A DNA stretch of 64,000 nt from Petrimonas sp. IBARAKI (GCA_002356435.2 AP018040.2:1922001-1986000); one strand, 5' to 3'; counted from the stretch's first letter, positions 17,181 through 25,852 are shown. Numbers and translations: made by a program. The notes: generated from the letters alone by a model not told the origin.

Positions 17181-18041
17181 ATGAGAAAAGAAAAATTTAA
17201 AATTCTCTTGTCGACACTGTCCATTGTGGCGTTGTTGCTTTTTGCTGTAGGATGTACAAACGAAAATGAAGGCTTGACCAGTGGAAAAGCTCAAATTCAG
17301 TTTAAACTGACCGATGCCCCATCATTAGATTACGCCAAAGTGGTTATTGACATACAGGGCGTTAAAGTTGGAGTAGCGGATGAATATTACGAGGATGACA
17401 ACGATCCTTTTTATGATGACACCGATGAATTAGACGAAGTTGAATGGGTTACCCTGAACATTAGCAACCCCGGATTGTATAATTTGCTGGATTACAGAAA
17501 CGGAGAAATGATCGCCTTGGCCGGTGGAGAAATTCCCGCTGGAAAAATAAGCCAGGTCAGGTTACTGCTGGGCCCCGACAGCTATGTGGAAACTAAGGAT
17601 GGAACAGAGTATCCCCTTAAGACACCATCTGCACAAACAAGCGGGTTGAAGTTCAATCTTCACGAAACTTTACTTGCCGACATGATGTACAGTTTCGTCA
17701 TTGATTTTGATGCTGCGCGTTCGGTAGTCGCTACGGGAAATAACAAGTACATTTTAAAACCGGTTATTCGTACGTACGCAGAAGCTTGGGGCGCCACATT
17801 GAGAGGTTTTGTCCTCCCGCCGGAAGCCAACGCTTTTGTTCAAATTACCAAAGCAACGGACACATTGATTTCGCTGCCCGAAGAGGACGGTAAATTCTTG
17901 TTCCCCGGTATTGACGAAGGTACGTGGAAAGTGGAGTTTATTGCCGACACGGCAACGGAATATACTAATTTTGTAATGGAGAGTGTTCCGGTTGTTAAAG
18001 GCGAGATAAAAGATGTAGGCACCGTTACATTGGTAAAGTAA
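17181..18041 (+). CDS. DUF4382 lipoprotein (second of a tandem pair)
   Basis: 286 residues, lipobox FAVGC (Cys25). QIQFKLTDAPSLDYAKVVIDIQGVKVG matches DUF4382, and GFVLPPEANAFVQITKATDTLISLPEEDGKFLF parallels the C-terminal module of the upstream paralogue. It differs by an acidic insertion (EYYEDDNDPFYDDTDELDE, residues about 72-90) that could bind calcium. The 190-base gap before it holds no clear TAnnTTTG box, so it may be read through from the first copy. A strong terminator follows. Confidence 0.88.
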   Translation: MRKEKFKILLSTLSIVALLLFAVGCTNENEGLTSGKAQIQFKLTDAPSLDYAKVVIDIQGVKVGVADEYYEDDNDPFYDDTDELDEVEWVTLNISNPGLYNLLDYRNGEMIALAGGEIPAGKISQVRLLLGPDSYVETKDGTEYPLKTPSAQTSGLKFNLHETLLADMMYSFVIDFDAARSVVATGNNKYILKPVIRTYAEAWGATLRGFVLPPEANAFVQITKATDTLISLPEEDGKFLFPGIDEGTWKVEFIADTATEYTNFVMESVPVVKGEIKDVGTVTLVK

Positions 18042-18077
18042 TACAACAAGTATTAGCATACTATCGAGTAAAAAAAA

Positions 18078-18112
18078 GCAAGGCCCCTTTTCCCGGGGCT
18101 TTGTTGTTTTTA
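18078..18112 (+). terminator. Rho-independent terminator after the DUF4382 pair
   Basis: Stem CAAGGCCCC / CGGGGCTTTG around a short loop, followed by TTGTTTTTATT. The T-rich tail also supplies the upstream box of the next promoter. Confidence 0.8.
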
Positions 18113-18134
18113 TTGGTCTTTACACGTAACTTTG
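18103..18134 (+). promoter_or_regulatory. Promoter for the DUF3472 gene
   Basis: GTTG (18103-18106), 20-base spacer, TAACTTTG (18127-18134). Transcription would begin close to 18141, just before the ATG at 18152. Confidence 0.6.
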
Positions 18135-18151
18135 CAGATAAATTCAAACAG

Positions 18152-19414
18152 ATGAATAAGATTTGCTCAACAGTTCTCTTTTGCTGTTCCGCCTTATTTT
18201 TGTTTTCGCAAGAAGTAACGTATGAAATTGAATTAAATGGAAATGCTTACGTGACTTCTTTTCAACAGGGTGCATCCATCACCCGGTCCGGACTTGAAGA
18301 ATGGGTCAACGAAAAATCCGTCATCAAGACATTCGTTTATTTCCACAAAACGGAAAAAATAGTGATTTCAATAAAAGGAGATTCGGATAAAGAGTCAGTG
18401 ATTGAAGCGACTTTCCAAGGGAAGAGGTCAAAAATTTCTGTTCCTGCCGGAAGATTTAAAATTCCTCTAGGGATCTTTCAAATTCTCAACACGGGTTATC
18501 AACCCATAGAATTACGGGGTATAAGCAGGTCAGGGAAAGAGTTCGCCCAGATAGAATCGTTTGTTGTTCAATCGGAGGAACAACCAACTTATGTGCACGA
18601 TTTCTCCGACTATTGGGGTAGGCGAGGGCCTTCTGTTCATCTTCGTTATACAATGCCCGAAGATACGGTTGAATGGTTTTATAACGAAGTCACTGTTCCG
18701 GCAGGAAACGATATCCCGGGCAGTTATTACATGGCGAACGGTTTTGGTGAAGGGTATTTTGGAATTCAATGCAATTCCGAAACCGAACGAAGGGTGCTGT
18801 TCTCCGTTTGGAGCCCGTTCAACACACAGGATCCAAAACGTATTCCCGACAGTTTAAAGATCAAACTCTTACGAAAAGGAGAAGGAGTCTATATCGGTGA
18901 ATTTGGAAACGAAGGTTCGGGCGGACAAAGTTTTTTGCGGTACAACTGGAAAGCCGGCAAGGCCTATAAATTCCTGACCCGGATAAAGCCAGACGGACTG
19001 GGGAACACCGTGTATACCTCTTATTTCTTTGCTTCCGATGAAAATCGATGGAGGCTGATAGCCAGCTTCCTTAGGCCCAAAACCCATGTTTTTTATACCC
19101 GTGCACATTCTTTCCTCGAAAATTTTATTCCTGGACAAGGATACCTGACCCGAAAGGTATTGTTTGGGAATCAATGGTTTGTGACCAGTAACCGGAAATG
19201 GATAGAAGCCGGCGAATCGGTTTTCACATACGATGAAACTGCCCGAAAACAAGTCCGGTTGGATTACCGGGGCGGGTACAACAAGCAAAAGAACCTGTTT
19301 TATCTTCAAAACGGAGGATTCTTCAACAAATCAACTCTTTACGAATCAAGATTCACAAGGAAAAAGGAAAACAAAATTCCGAAAATAAACTTCTCCGAAC
19401 TCGAAAAACTGTAA
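18152..19414 (+). CDS. Secreted DUF3472 protein with N-terminal DUF5077-like domain
   Basis: 420 residues. The ATG at 18152 gives a signal peptide ending near LFSQE; the frame is open further upstream but crosses the terminator and promoter, so the longer form is unlikely. The first 120 residues resemble DUF5077 (carbohydrate-binding-like sandwich). The rest is DUF3472: HLRYTMPEDTVEWFYNEVTV, YYMANGFGEGYFGIQ, and the conserved SFLRYNWKAGKAYKFLTRI and HSFLENF blocks. Such proteins occur in Bacteroidota and Planctomycetota near sugar-degradation genes. No activity has been assigned that I know of. Confidence 0.85.
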   Translation: MNKICSTVLFCCSALFLFSQEVTYEIELNGNAYVTSFQQGASITRSGLEEWVNEKSVIKTFVYFHKTEKIVISIKGDSDKESVIEATFQGKRSKISVPAGRFKIPLGIFQILNTGYQPIELRGISRSGKEFAQIESFVVQSEEQPTYVHDFSDYWGRRGPSVHLRYTMPEDTVEWFYNEVTVPAGNDIPGSYYMANGFGEGYFGIQCNSETERRVLFSVWSPFNTQDPKRIPDSLKIKLLRKGEGVYIGEFGNEGSGGQSFLRYNWKAGKAYKFLTRIKPDGLGNTVYTSYFFASDENRWRLIASFLRPKTHVFYTRAHSFLENFIPGQGYLTRKVLFGNQWFVTSNRKWIEAGESVFTYDETARKQVRLDYRGGYNKQKNLFYLQNGGFFNKSTLYESRFTRKKENKIPKINFSELEKL

Positions 19415-19516
19415 CTTTAGTCATTGGTTCTCTTGAGTTTCTGTCTGGAGAAAAGATGTTTTTAACAATTTAATTTATTTTCACATCTGTAGGAGTTATA
19501 ATCATTTACTTATTTC

Positions 19517-19524
19517 TATCTTTG
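19517..19524 (+). promoter_or_regulatory. Promoter -7 box (TATCTTTG) for the SPOR lipoprotein gene
   Basis: Exact TAnnTTTG match 31 bases before the start at 19556; upstream box not clear. Confidence 0.5.
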
Positions 19525-19555
19525 CTTTTAGTTTTGATATTCGAACAATAAAACA

Positions 19556-20077
19556 ATGACACAAATGAAAAGATCAATCTATTTGATGATGGCGCTTTCT
19601 GCCATGTTGGTTTTAGCAATTTCCTGTAAACCAAAACAAAGTGCATATAAACAAGTATATGAAGCTGCCAAAGAAAGGGAAATGCAGCAAACGGCGTCAC
19701 AGCCAACTGTTGTAAAAGATGCCGGCACACTGCCTCCGGTTGAAGTGTCAGTGAGAAAAGAGAAGGTTGAACCCGTTCTTGCTTCAGATGCCGCCAATTT
19801 AAAGAACTTCAGCGTAGTAATCGCTTCTTTAAGTGTAAAGCTTAATGCTGAATCGTTGAAGACACGAATGCAAAACGAAGGGTATCCGGTGATTCTGGCC
19901 GAAAACGAGCAAGGCATGTACAGGGTTATCGTTGCAAGCTATGATGACAAAGCATCGGCTGCTGCAAAACGCGATGAGATTTACCAAAAATATGCTGCCC
20001 TTGGCAATACCGATTACTTGCGAAGAACTTACGGCGTTCCTTTCAACGATCTTTGGATTTTAGAAAGACAGTATTAA
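19556..20077 (+). CDS. SPOR-domain lipoprotein
   Basis: 173 residues. Signal peptide with lipobox LAISC; a second ATG at 19565 is an equally good start. A variable linker (about 30-80) precedes a C-terminal SPOR domain (about 83-160): FSVVIASLSVKLNAESLKTRM and MYRVIVASYDDKASAAAKRDEI show the two beta-alpha-beta repeats. SPOR domains bind denuded glycan strands of septal peptidoglycan, so a cell-division or envelope-remodelling role is likely. It stands alone with its own promoter box and a terminator after it. Confidence 0.88.
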   Translation: MTQMKRSIYLMMALSAMLVLAISCKPKQSAYKQVYEAAKEREMQQTASQPTVVKDAGTLPPVEVSVRKEKVEPVLASDAANLKNFSVVIASLSVKLNAESLKTRMQNEGYPVILAENEQGMYRVIVASYDDKASAAAKRDEIYQKYAALGNTDYLRRTYGVPFNDLWILERQY

Positions 20078-20132
20078 ATGTTAAAACACCGGATCCGGAT
20101 GTCTGGTGACCAATAGGAAATGAACGTATAAT

Positions 20133-20171
20133 AAAGCTGCCCGCTATTGAAACGGGTAGCTTTTATTATTT
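20133..20171 (+). terminator. Rho-independent terminator after the SPOR gene
   Basis: Stem AAAGCTGCCCG / CGGGTAGCTTT with a short loop and TTTTATTATTTT tail; it ends 18 bases before the next start codon. Confidence 0.8.
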
Positions 20172-20188
20172 TACACGGACAATAAAAA

Positions 20189-20947
20189 ATGAAAGTACGG
20201 TTTTTAGGTACGGGGACATCTACAGGAGTTCCCGAAATAGGTTGCAATTGTGAAGTATGTACATCAGTCGATGCTAAAGACAAACGGTTAAGATGTTCTC
20301 TTCAAGTGGAGACTGCTGATTCACGCCTTATCATCGATTGCACACCCGACTTCAGGCAACAGGTGATGGATTTGCCTTTCAGGAAAATTGACGGGTTGCT
20401 CATCACCCACGAACATTATGATCACGTGGGCGGGATGGACGACTTAAGGCCTTTTTGCAGGTTTGGACCCGTCGATGTTTTTGCCGAAACTAAAGTGAAA
20501 AGCGCGTTGATGCAACGAATACCCTATTGTTTTGGAGAACAAAGGTACACCGGCGTTCCGGATATCAGGATACGAACAACCGACGGCCTTCATCCTTTCT
20601 TTATAAATAACACAAAAGTTATTCCTATCCGGGTCATGCATTTTAAACTCCCCATCTTAGGTTTCCGGATAAATAATGTCGCTTACCTTACCGACGTAAA
20701 ATATTTGCCCGACGAAGAGCTAAGCAAACTCGCCGCCCTAGATATACTGATAGTAAGCGCATTGAGAAAGGAGAAACACCCTTCACACCAAACACTGGAA
20801 GAAGCTCTTTCGTTGGCAAAAAAAATTGGAGCGGAACAAACCTATTTTACACATATGAGTCATCAGATCGGTTTGCATAAAGCGATAAGCAAGGATTTGC
20901 CCTCATCCTTTACCCTTGCTTATGACGGATTAGAGTTATCACTGTAA
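20189..20947 (+). CDS. MBL-fold metallohydrolase (PhnP-like phosphodiesterase family)
   Basis: 252 residues. The N terminus FLGTGTSTGVPEIGCNCEVC contains the extra Cys motif seen in PhnP-type enzymes. The dinuclear metal site is complete: THEHYDHVGG for the HxHxDH motif, VMHFKLPILGF for the next His, YLTDVKYL for the bridging Asp and FTHMSHQIG for the last His. PhnP acts on cyclic phosphodiesters such as ribose 1,2-cyclic phosphate, and relatives act on other phosphodiesters. No phosphonate genes are nearby, so the substrate is open. It may also be a general nucleotide or RNA phosphodiesterase. Confidence 0.9.
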   Translation: MKVRFLGTGTSTGVPEIGCNCEVCTSVDAKDKRLRCSLQVETADSRLIIDCTPDFRQQVMDLPFRKIDGLLITHEHYDHVGGMDDLRPFCRFGPVDVFAETKVKSALMQRIPYCFGEQRYTGVPDIRIRTTDGLHPFFINNTKVIPIRVMHFKLPILGFRINNVAYLTDVKYLPDEELSKLAALDILIVSALRKEKHPSHQTLEEALSLAKKIGAEQTYFTHMSHQIGLHKAISKDLPSSFTLAYDGLELSL

Positions 20948-21051
20948 AAAACGGGGAGTTTTGTATTTTTTTAACTACGTAAAGTGCAGCGTTTTTATAC
21001 ATTTTTCATCTATATAATAAACAAATCGATGAGTTGACGTTTAAAAATTTG

Positions 21052-21059
21052 TATATTTG
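21052..21059 (+). promoter_or_regulatory. Promoter -7 box (TATATTTG) for the Trp/Tyr-rich protein gene
   Basis: TAnnTTTG match leaving a leader of about 105 bases before the ATG at 21171. A TTGAC sequence at 21034-21038 is closer than usual. Confidence 0.4.
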
Positions 21060-21170
21060 TGGATGATAAATAACGGAACAGTGAGTTAAACCAAATGAAT
21101 GAATTATTGTCAAACTCTGCGGAATGAATTATTTAAAACAACCAAAAACAAAAAATAAAGGGAAAAAGCT

Positions 21171-22490
21171 ATGAAAACTAAAAACTTAATTATTTCGGGG
21201 TTGCTGGTCCTGGCGCCCGTTATAGGTTTTGCCCAGGAGTGGGATGATATTTATGCCGATCCCGCTCAAAACACTACAACCCTAAAGGTTCAGAAGAAAC
21301 AAGAACCACAAAAAAAGAAAATTGTTGTTGTTGAGGGAAAAGCATCCAATATGGAAGTCCGAGCAAACGGCCGCAATATTGACGAGTATAACCGTCGTGA
21401 ACAAAAAGAATTGGCTGCCAATGACACAGTAATTCTTGAAGATACAGCCTATCAGCAATACGAATATACAGACAGGATTATCAAGTATCACGACCCGGAA
21501 TCGAGTATCAAGATAACCGGTGCCGATGAGGTTACTGTTTATGTAGGTGACGACATTTACGCCGATTATTACGATAACCGTGGGTGGGGCTCTAACCTCT
21601 ATTTCGGTACAGGGTGGGGTTGGAACAGCTACTATCCGTGGTACGATCCCTGGTATGATCCCTGGTACTACGGATACGGATGGGGTTATCCTTATTCCAA
21701 CCGTTGGTACAGCCCGTGGTATTACAGCCGTTGGCACAACCCATGGTATTACGGTGGGTGGTACTCATCCTGGTATTCTCCCTGGTACTACGGTGGTTAC
21801 TATGATCCTTGGTATTACGGTTACGGCGGATGGTACGGAGGTGGTTATTATAGCGGTTTCTACGACGGATACTATTCCGGATTAAGCAACAATCGCTCCG
21901 GCAGAAGTACGGGAAGTTACAGAAGAAGCTCGGCAAACATTGCTAACAGATCATCTGTAGCAAGTGTAGGCAGAAGTTCAAGCGCAACATCAGGCCGCTC
22001 GGCGATTGGTAGCTCCACAAGAACTGCCTCAGGCAGAAGTTCCTCGGCTTACAGCAGAAGTTCATCTGCATCACCAAGAACAAGGATTATCGATAACACC
22101 GGAAGAGTCTATGACTCCCGGTCCGGCCAAATCATAAACAGAGGCTCATCTTCTTCCCGCTCCTCCAGCACCGGCACATTAGGTGCCAATTCCAGGATAT
22201 ATAACAGCAGGGGTAGTTCCAGCACCTCGCCGGCGAGAAGCGGTGGCAATACTTACGAAAGAAGCTCGTCGAGCAGAAGCAATACCTACTCAACACCTTC
22301 GAGAAGTTCGTCGGGCAGCGGTTCGTATTCCGCTCCAAGCAGAAGTTCAAGCTCAAGTCGTTCGTCTTCGTACGACTCTTCAAGCCGCAGCTCATCGTTT
22401 GGTTCCTCCTCATCGGGTTCCAGTAGAAGTTCCTCTTCCGGCTCATATAGCAGCGGAAGCAGCGGTCGTAGCAGTGGAGGACGTCGTTAA
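21171..22490 (+). CDS. Secreted low-complexity protein: Trp/Tyr/Gly repeat region then Ser/Arg-rich tail
   Basis: 439 residues. Signal peptide ends near GFAQ. Residues about 23-140 are an ordinary mixed region with a Lys-rich patch and DDIYAD repeated twice. Residues about 150-237 are almost entirely Tyr, Trp, Gly, Pro and Ser, with seven PWY motifs (PWYD or PWYY) at irregular 4-20 residue spacing. Residues about 240-439 are Ser/Arg/Gly-rich, with many RSSS-type units and a single more normal stretch (PRTRIIDNTGRVYDSRSGQII). I do not recognise a family with assigned function. The composition suggests an exported, disordered or adhesive matrix protein; that is inference. It has its own promoter and terminator. 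Confidence 0.85.
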   Translation: MKTKNLIISGLLVLAPVIGFAQEWDDIYADPAQNTTTLKVQKKQEPQKKKIVVVEGKASNMEVRANGRNIDEYNRREQKELAANDTVILEDTAYQQYEYTDRIIKYHDPESSIKITGADEVTVYVGDDIYADYYDNRGWGSNLYFGTGWGWNSYYPWYDPWYDPWYYGYGWGYPYSNRWYSPWYYSRWHNPWYYGGWYSSWYSPWYYGGYYDPWYYGYGGWYGGGYYSGFYDGYYSGLSNNRSGRSTGSYRRSSANIANRSSVASVGRSSSATSGRSAIGSSTRTASGRSSSAYSRSSSASPRTRIIDNTGRVYDSRSGQIINRGSSSSRSSSTGTLGANSRIYNSRGSSSTSPARSGGNTYERSSSSRSNTYSTPSRSSSGSGSYSAPSRSSSSSRSSSYDSSSRSSSFGSSSSGSSRSSSSGSYSSGSSGRSSGGRR

Positions 22491-22507
22491 ACTATAAACA
22501 ATAAACA

Positions 22508-22561
22508 ATGACTGCTTCACAAAAATCTCAGAAGGGGTTTAAATGAGGCAGTCATTTTTTA
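22508..22561 (+). terminator. Rho-independent terminator
   Basis: ATGACTGC at 22508-22515 pairs with GCAGTCAT at 22548-22555, followed by a run of T. It terminates the Trp/Tyr-rich protein gene. Confidence 0.75.
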
Positions 22562-22664
22562 TCCAACATTTTGTAAAACCGTACGAGTATATGCCTGGAT
22601 TACTTGTATTTTGCCTGGCAGGAAAGAGCATAATTTAGTGAAAACAAAAATAAAAACTATAAAA

Positions 22665-24239
22665 ATGAAAAAATTTGCATATTTTCTTTTCTCTTTAGTG
22701 TTTATTGCCAACTACTCCTACTCGCAAGGAGAAGTGGAAGCTTTGAAGTATTCCCGAAATGAGCTTTACGGAACAGCACGTTCTATGGCAATGGGCAATG
22801 CTTTTGGCGCACTGGGAGGAGACATCACGGGTGTTTCCATCAATCCTGCCGGAATTGCTGTTTACAGGAGCTCAGAAGTAGTGGGTACGTTAGGAATACA
22901 ACAAAACACAGCCAAGGTGGGTGATATCGACAAAAAAGTGAGTGATTTCAACCTGCATAACCTGGGATTTGTCGGGTACTTTCCCTTGAGAAACGAGGTA
23001 ATGCCCATGATTAATTTCGGTTTTTCGTACAACAAACAAAAAACGTTCAATACCGATATCAACGCCATCGGAAACGCCAAAAGCACCATGTTGGATTACA
23101 TGGCAGACAGAAGTTCTGGAGTTGACGCTACCAAGCTGGAAATGGGAGACAATTTACCTGATCCGTTCATCGATCAGCCCTGGCTTTCCGTACTGGGGTT
23201 CAACTCATGGTTAATCAATGATCATATGGGCACGGATGGAAAATATTATTATACTCCTTTAGATACGAAAGGAGAACAAGCTAAACAAGAAATAAAATCA
23301 TCGGAAAGGGGATATATCGATAATTATGATTTTACCATCGGAACCACTATAAATAATGTGGTGAATGTTGGATTAGCACTGAATATATCTGACATCAACC
23401 ACTCTCTTTCTACCGATTTTCTGGAAGACTTTAACAGCGGAGGTTATACACTGAACAACGAGATAATAACAAACGGTGCCGGAGTTGGTGCCAAGCTGGG
23501 GGTAATTTACCGCCCCGTAAATTCATTCAGGATTGGCTTGGCATACCATACACCCACATGGTATTCCATGTCGGAAATTTATCAGGCGAGGGTTGATGAT
23601 GACCTGGGAGCTTATATCGATGACCCGAAGTATGAGAAAGGCTGGGTTAACTCTGCCAAATTTACAAATCATTATGATTTGAAAACTCCCGATAAATGGG
23701 TATTGAGCGGTGCCGCAGTTTTAGGAAACAGTTTTATCTTGAGTGCCGATTACGAAGTGATGAACTATCGGAACATGAAACTGAGCGTGCCTTCCGGTAG
23801 TTATTCCAGCAAAGATTGGTACGATATTGATAACGATTACATCAAAAAAGATTTTAAAGTTGCATCTACTGTAAGGGTGGGTACAGAATACCGTTTTACT
23901 CCGCAATTTTCAGGAAGATTGGGTTACGCATGGATGCAGAACCCGTATGATGCTGATTTTTCTAAAGCAGGAGATGCCGCTGTATCTGGTTCAAACACCA
24001 TCTACAGAATGGAAGGTGATACCCATTACCTCACTGGAGGATTGGGTTATCGGTTCAACAGAAATTTCTATGCCGATCTGGCGGTGGTTTATCAAACCCA
24101 GGAAGACCAGCTGTATCCGTTTCCGAACCTGTTTACCTATAACGGTGATACACGGGAAGAACTAGTTATTGATGCATCTCCCTTTACCCTGAAAAACAGA
24201 TCCGTAAGAGGATTGCTGACACTCGGGTACAGGTTTTAG
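22665..24239 (+). CDS. OmpP1/FadL-family outer-membrane beta-barrel
   Basis: 524 residues from the ATG at 22665; an upstream in-frame start would add a polar leader before the signal peptide and is rejected. Signal peptide ends near YSYSQ. ARSMAMGNAFGALGGDITGVSINPAGIAVYRSSE is the N-terminal hatch signature of the FadL/OmpP1 group in Bacteroidota. The rest alternates amphipathic strands, ending in the aromatic TLGYRF typical of barrel proteins. FadL proteins take up hydrophobic compounds; substrate here unknown. Confidence 0.9.
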   Translation: MKKFAYFLFSLVFIANYSYSQGEVEALKYSRNELYGTARSMAMGNAFGALGGDITGVSINPAGIAVYRSSEVVGTLGIQQNTAKVGDIDKKVSDFNLHNLGFVGYFPLRNEVMPMINFGFSYNKQKTFNTDINAIGNAKSTMLDYMADRSSGVDATKLEMGDNLPDPFIDQPWLSVLGFNSWLINDHMGTDGKYYYTPLDTKGEQAKQEIKSSERGYIDNYDFTIGTTINNVVNVGLALNISDINHSLSTDFLEDFNSGGYTLNNEIITNGAGVGAKLGVIYRPVNSFRIGLAYHTPTWYSMSEIYQARVDDDLGAYIDDPKYEKGWVNSAKFTNHYDLKTPDKWVLSGAAVLGNSFILSADYEVMNYRNMKLSVPSGSYSSKDWYDIDNDYIKKDFKVASTVRVGTEYRFTPQFSGRLGYAWMQNPYDADFSKAGDAAVSGSNTIYRMEGDTHYLTGGLGYRFNRNFYADLAVVYQTQEDQLYPFPNLFTYNGDTREELVIDASPFTLKNRSVRGLLTLGYRF

Positions 24240-24261
24240 ATAATTCATGTTAATTTTTTAG

Positions 24262-24298
24262 TGCCGGGCTGTCCTTATAGATTGCCCGGTTTTTTTGT
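24262..24298. terminator. Bidirectional terminator between convergent genes
   Basis: Stem GCCGGGC / GCCCGGT with T tract on the plus side; lies between the FadL-like gene and the convergent DUF4230 gene and could serve both. Confidence 0.65.
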
Positions 24299-24300
24299 GG

Positions 24301-25083
24301 TTATTTGCGAAGGGTGTCCACTTCCGACAAGGTAATGTTGTCACCTATGGTTATTTCTGATTTTTGTGGGGCAACTGGGATCACGTGATAATCCTCAATC
24401 TTCTCCACACCTTCCAGTTGCCATTTATTCGCGTTTAGCATTTCGGTCAACAGGGTCTTCATCTGCATCGATGCAATTTTCATCAATCCGCTGTTTAATG
24501 CTGCCTGTTTTACCTGTTCTTTTGCCAGCCCTTGAATGAGTTGCAAATCTTTCCGGCTAATAAAGTTAAACAGGTCATCCTCGAAATAATAATAATCGAA
24601 ATCCGGGTCAAGGGAAAGAATCTCTGGAGCCGGGAAGGTGAGTAGTTTTATTATTTTATTTTCATTATCCACTTCCCATTTGCATTTTTCAATATCATAA
24701 CCTATCAGCACTTTAGCTTTTACAATGACCAGGGCTTTTTTGGTCGAAGGAATAAACTTTAGCAGTTTTTTTGTGTTCTCATAGTTATAGATTTCATTCA
24801 ACTGGCCTTCAGCTACCACAATTTTAAACACCCTGCGGATACTTTCAACAACGGTATGGGAAGTAACGTTCGTTGAACTGCCAATACTGCTTGATGGGTA
24901 AATCAATTTGAAAATCAAAAAAGCAATAACCGCACCGATGATCGACCCAAAAATCAATAATCCCAACGTGTTGTTTTCGGGCACCGCATAATGCGGTCTG
25001 AAAAAGGTAGCGTATATAAATCCGGTGAGAAGCAGCACAAGAAACATAGCTGTCAATCCAATAACAAGTTTAAATTTTCTCAT
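24301..25083 (-). CDS. DUF4230 membrane-anchored protein
   Basis: 260 residues. Two N-terminal hydrophobic helices (about 7-27 and 41-63) precede a soluble domain that matches DUF4230: VKAKVLIGYDIEKCKWEVDNENKIIKLLTFPAPEILSLDPD is the conserved block. The C terminus (KMKTLLTEMLNANKWQLEGVEKI region) has the small helices usual in this family. Function unknown; the soluble domain may be cytoplasmic or periplasmic. A canonical promoter lies directly upstream. Confidence 0.87.
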   Translation of the reverse strand: MRKFKLVIGLTAMFLVLLLTGFIYATFFRPHYAVPENNTLGLLIFGSIIGAVIAFLIFKLIYPSSSIGSSTNVTSHTVVESIRRVFKIVVAEGQLNEIYNYENTKKLLKFIPSTKKALVIVKAKVLIGYDIEKCKWEVDNENKIIKLLTFPAPEILSLDPDFDYYYFEDDLFNFISRKDLQLIQGLAKEQVKQAALNSGLMKIASMQMKTLLTEMLNANKWQLEGVEKIEDYHVIPVAPQKSEITIGDNITLSEVDTLRK

Positions 25084-25109
25084 TGAGGCTTTGTAGATTA
25101 ATGCAGAGG

Positions 25110-25142
25110 CAAAGTTAAGAAAATCTTTTCCTTGGAAACAAA
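25110..25142 (-). promoter_or_regulatory. Promoter for the DUF4230 gene
   Basis: On the minus strand TTTG (complement of 25139-25142), 21-base spacer, TAACTTTG (complement of 25110-25117), 27 bases before the start codon. Confidence 0.7.
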
Positions 25143-25213
25143 AGAGTTAGCAAATATTCTTCTTCAGTCGGCGTTTTAGTCAAAAAATGAGATTTAATTC
25201 GGTTATTTTTGTG

Positions 25214-25221
25214 TAAATTTG
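25214..25221 (+). promoter_or_regulatory. Promoter -7 box (TAAATTTG) for the Dabb gene
   Basis: TAnnTTTG match leaving a leader of about 95 bases. A 32-codon open frame (ATG 25238, TGA 25334-25336) runs through this leader and overlaps the Dabb start. Confidence 0.45.
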
Positions 25222-25322
25222 CAAACTAAAACAGTAAATGTACAAATACTCCTTCCTTTCCGGTTCTACAATCCATTCGTTGATTTCCTCCAAGTCAGCA
25301 AATCACTTATTTTTTTATCCGT

Positions 25323-25736
25323 ATGAAGCATTCTGACAGAAGAAACTTTTTAAAACAAACGGCAGCTTTGGGCGCTATTGCTGCAGCACCAGTACTGACA
25401 AGTTGCCGTTCAAAAGGAAAAGGAAACGATATAAGCGGTAAGTTTATGCATCACGTTTTTTTCTGGCTTAAGCAGCCTGACGATGAAAAAGTAAAACGTG
25501 ACTTTCGCGAAGCGTTAATTAAACTGGCATCTGTGGAAACCGTTCGGTTCAGGCATATAGGTACTCCGGCAGCCACAAACCGTGAAATTATTGATACCAC
25601 ATATACGTTTTCACTGCTTGTTGTTTTCGATGACGAAAATGGACACGATGTGTATCAGACACATCCCATCCACGACGAATTCCGCGAAAAATACGCCAAT
25701 TGGTGGACACGTGTACTGATTTATGATACAAAGTAG
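25323..25736 (+). CDS. Dabb (stress-responsive A/B barrel) protein with Tat-type lipoprotein signal
   Basis: 137 residues. HSDRRNFLKQTAALGAIAAAP is a twin-arginine signal and TSC just after it could be a lipobox. The mature domain is a Dabb ferredoxin-like barrel: MHHVFFWLKQPDDEKVKRDF, TYTFSLLVVFDDENGHDVYQTHPIHDEF. Dabb proteins are small dimeric barrels, some of them enzymes, but most of unknown activity. It is followed by a 116-base gap and carB, with no terminator seen. Confidence 0.88.
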   Translation: MKHSDRRNFLKQTAALGAIAAAPVLTSCRSKGKGNDISGKFMHHVFFWLKQPDDEKVKRDFREALIKLASVETVRFRHIGTPAATNREIIDTTYTFSLLVVFDDENGHDVYQTHPIHDEFREKYANWWTRVLIYDTK

Positions 25737-25852
25737 AAGGTGACAGGCATCAGCCTTTTGGACGTTCTTCCGACTGAAATCTGTTAGAGAAGAGAGCTGA
25801 AGCCTGAAGTCAGCAATTAAAAACATACAGAACGTTTTGAACAAAAATAAAA

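Noticed and set aside
21630-21880. Possible CRISPR-like or DNA-level tandem repeat
   Set aside because: The repetition follows codons for PWY motifs with irregular spacing and no spacer-repeat pattern, so it is a protein repeat rather than an array.
21282-21936. Minus- and plus-strand frames over the Trp/Tyr repeat region
   Set aside because: They are by-products of the repetitive codons of the real gene (long runs of Arg/Asn/Thr or Thr/Val/Ile) and lack starts, signals or homology.
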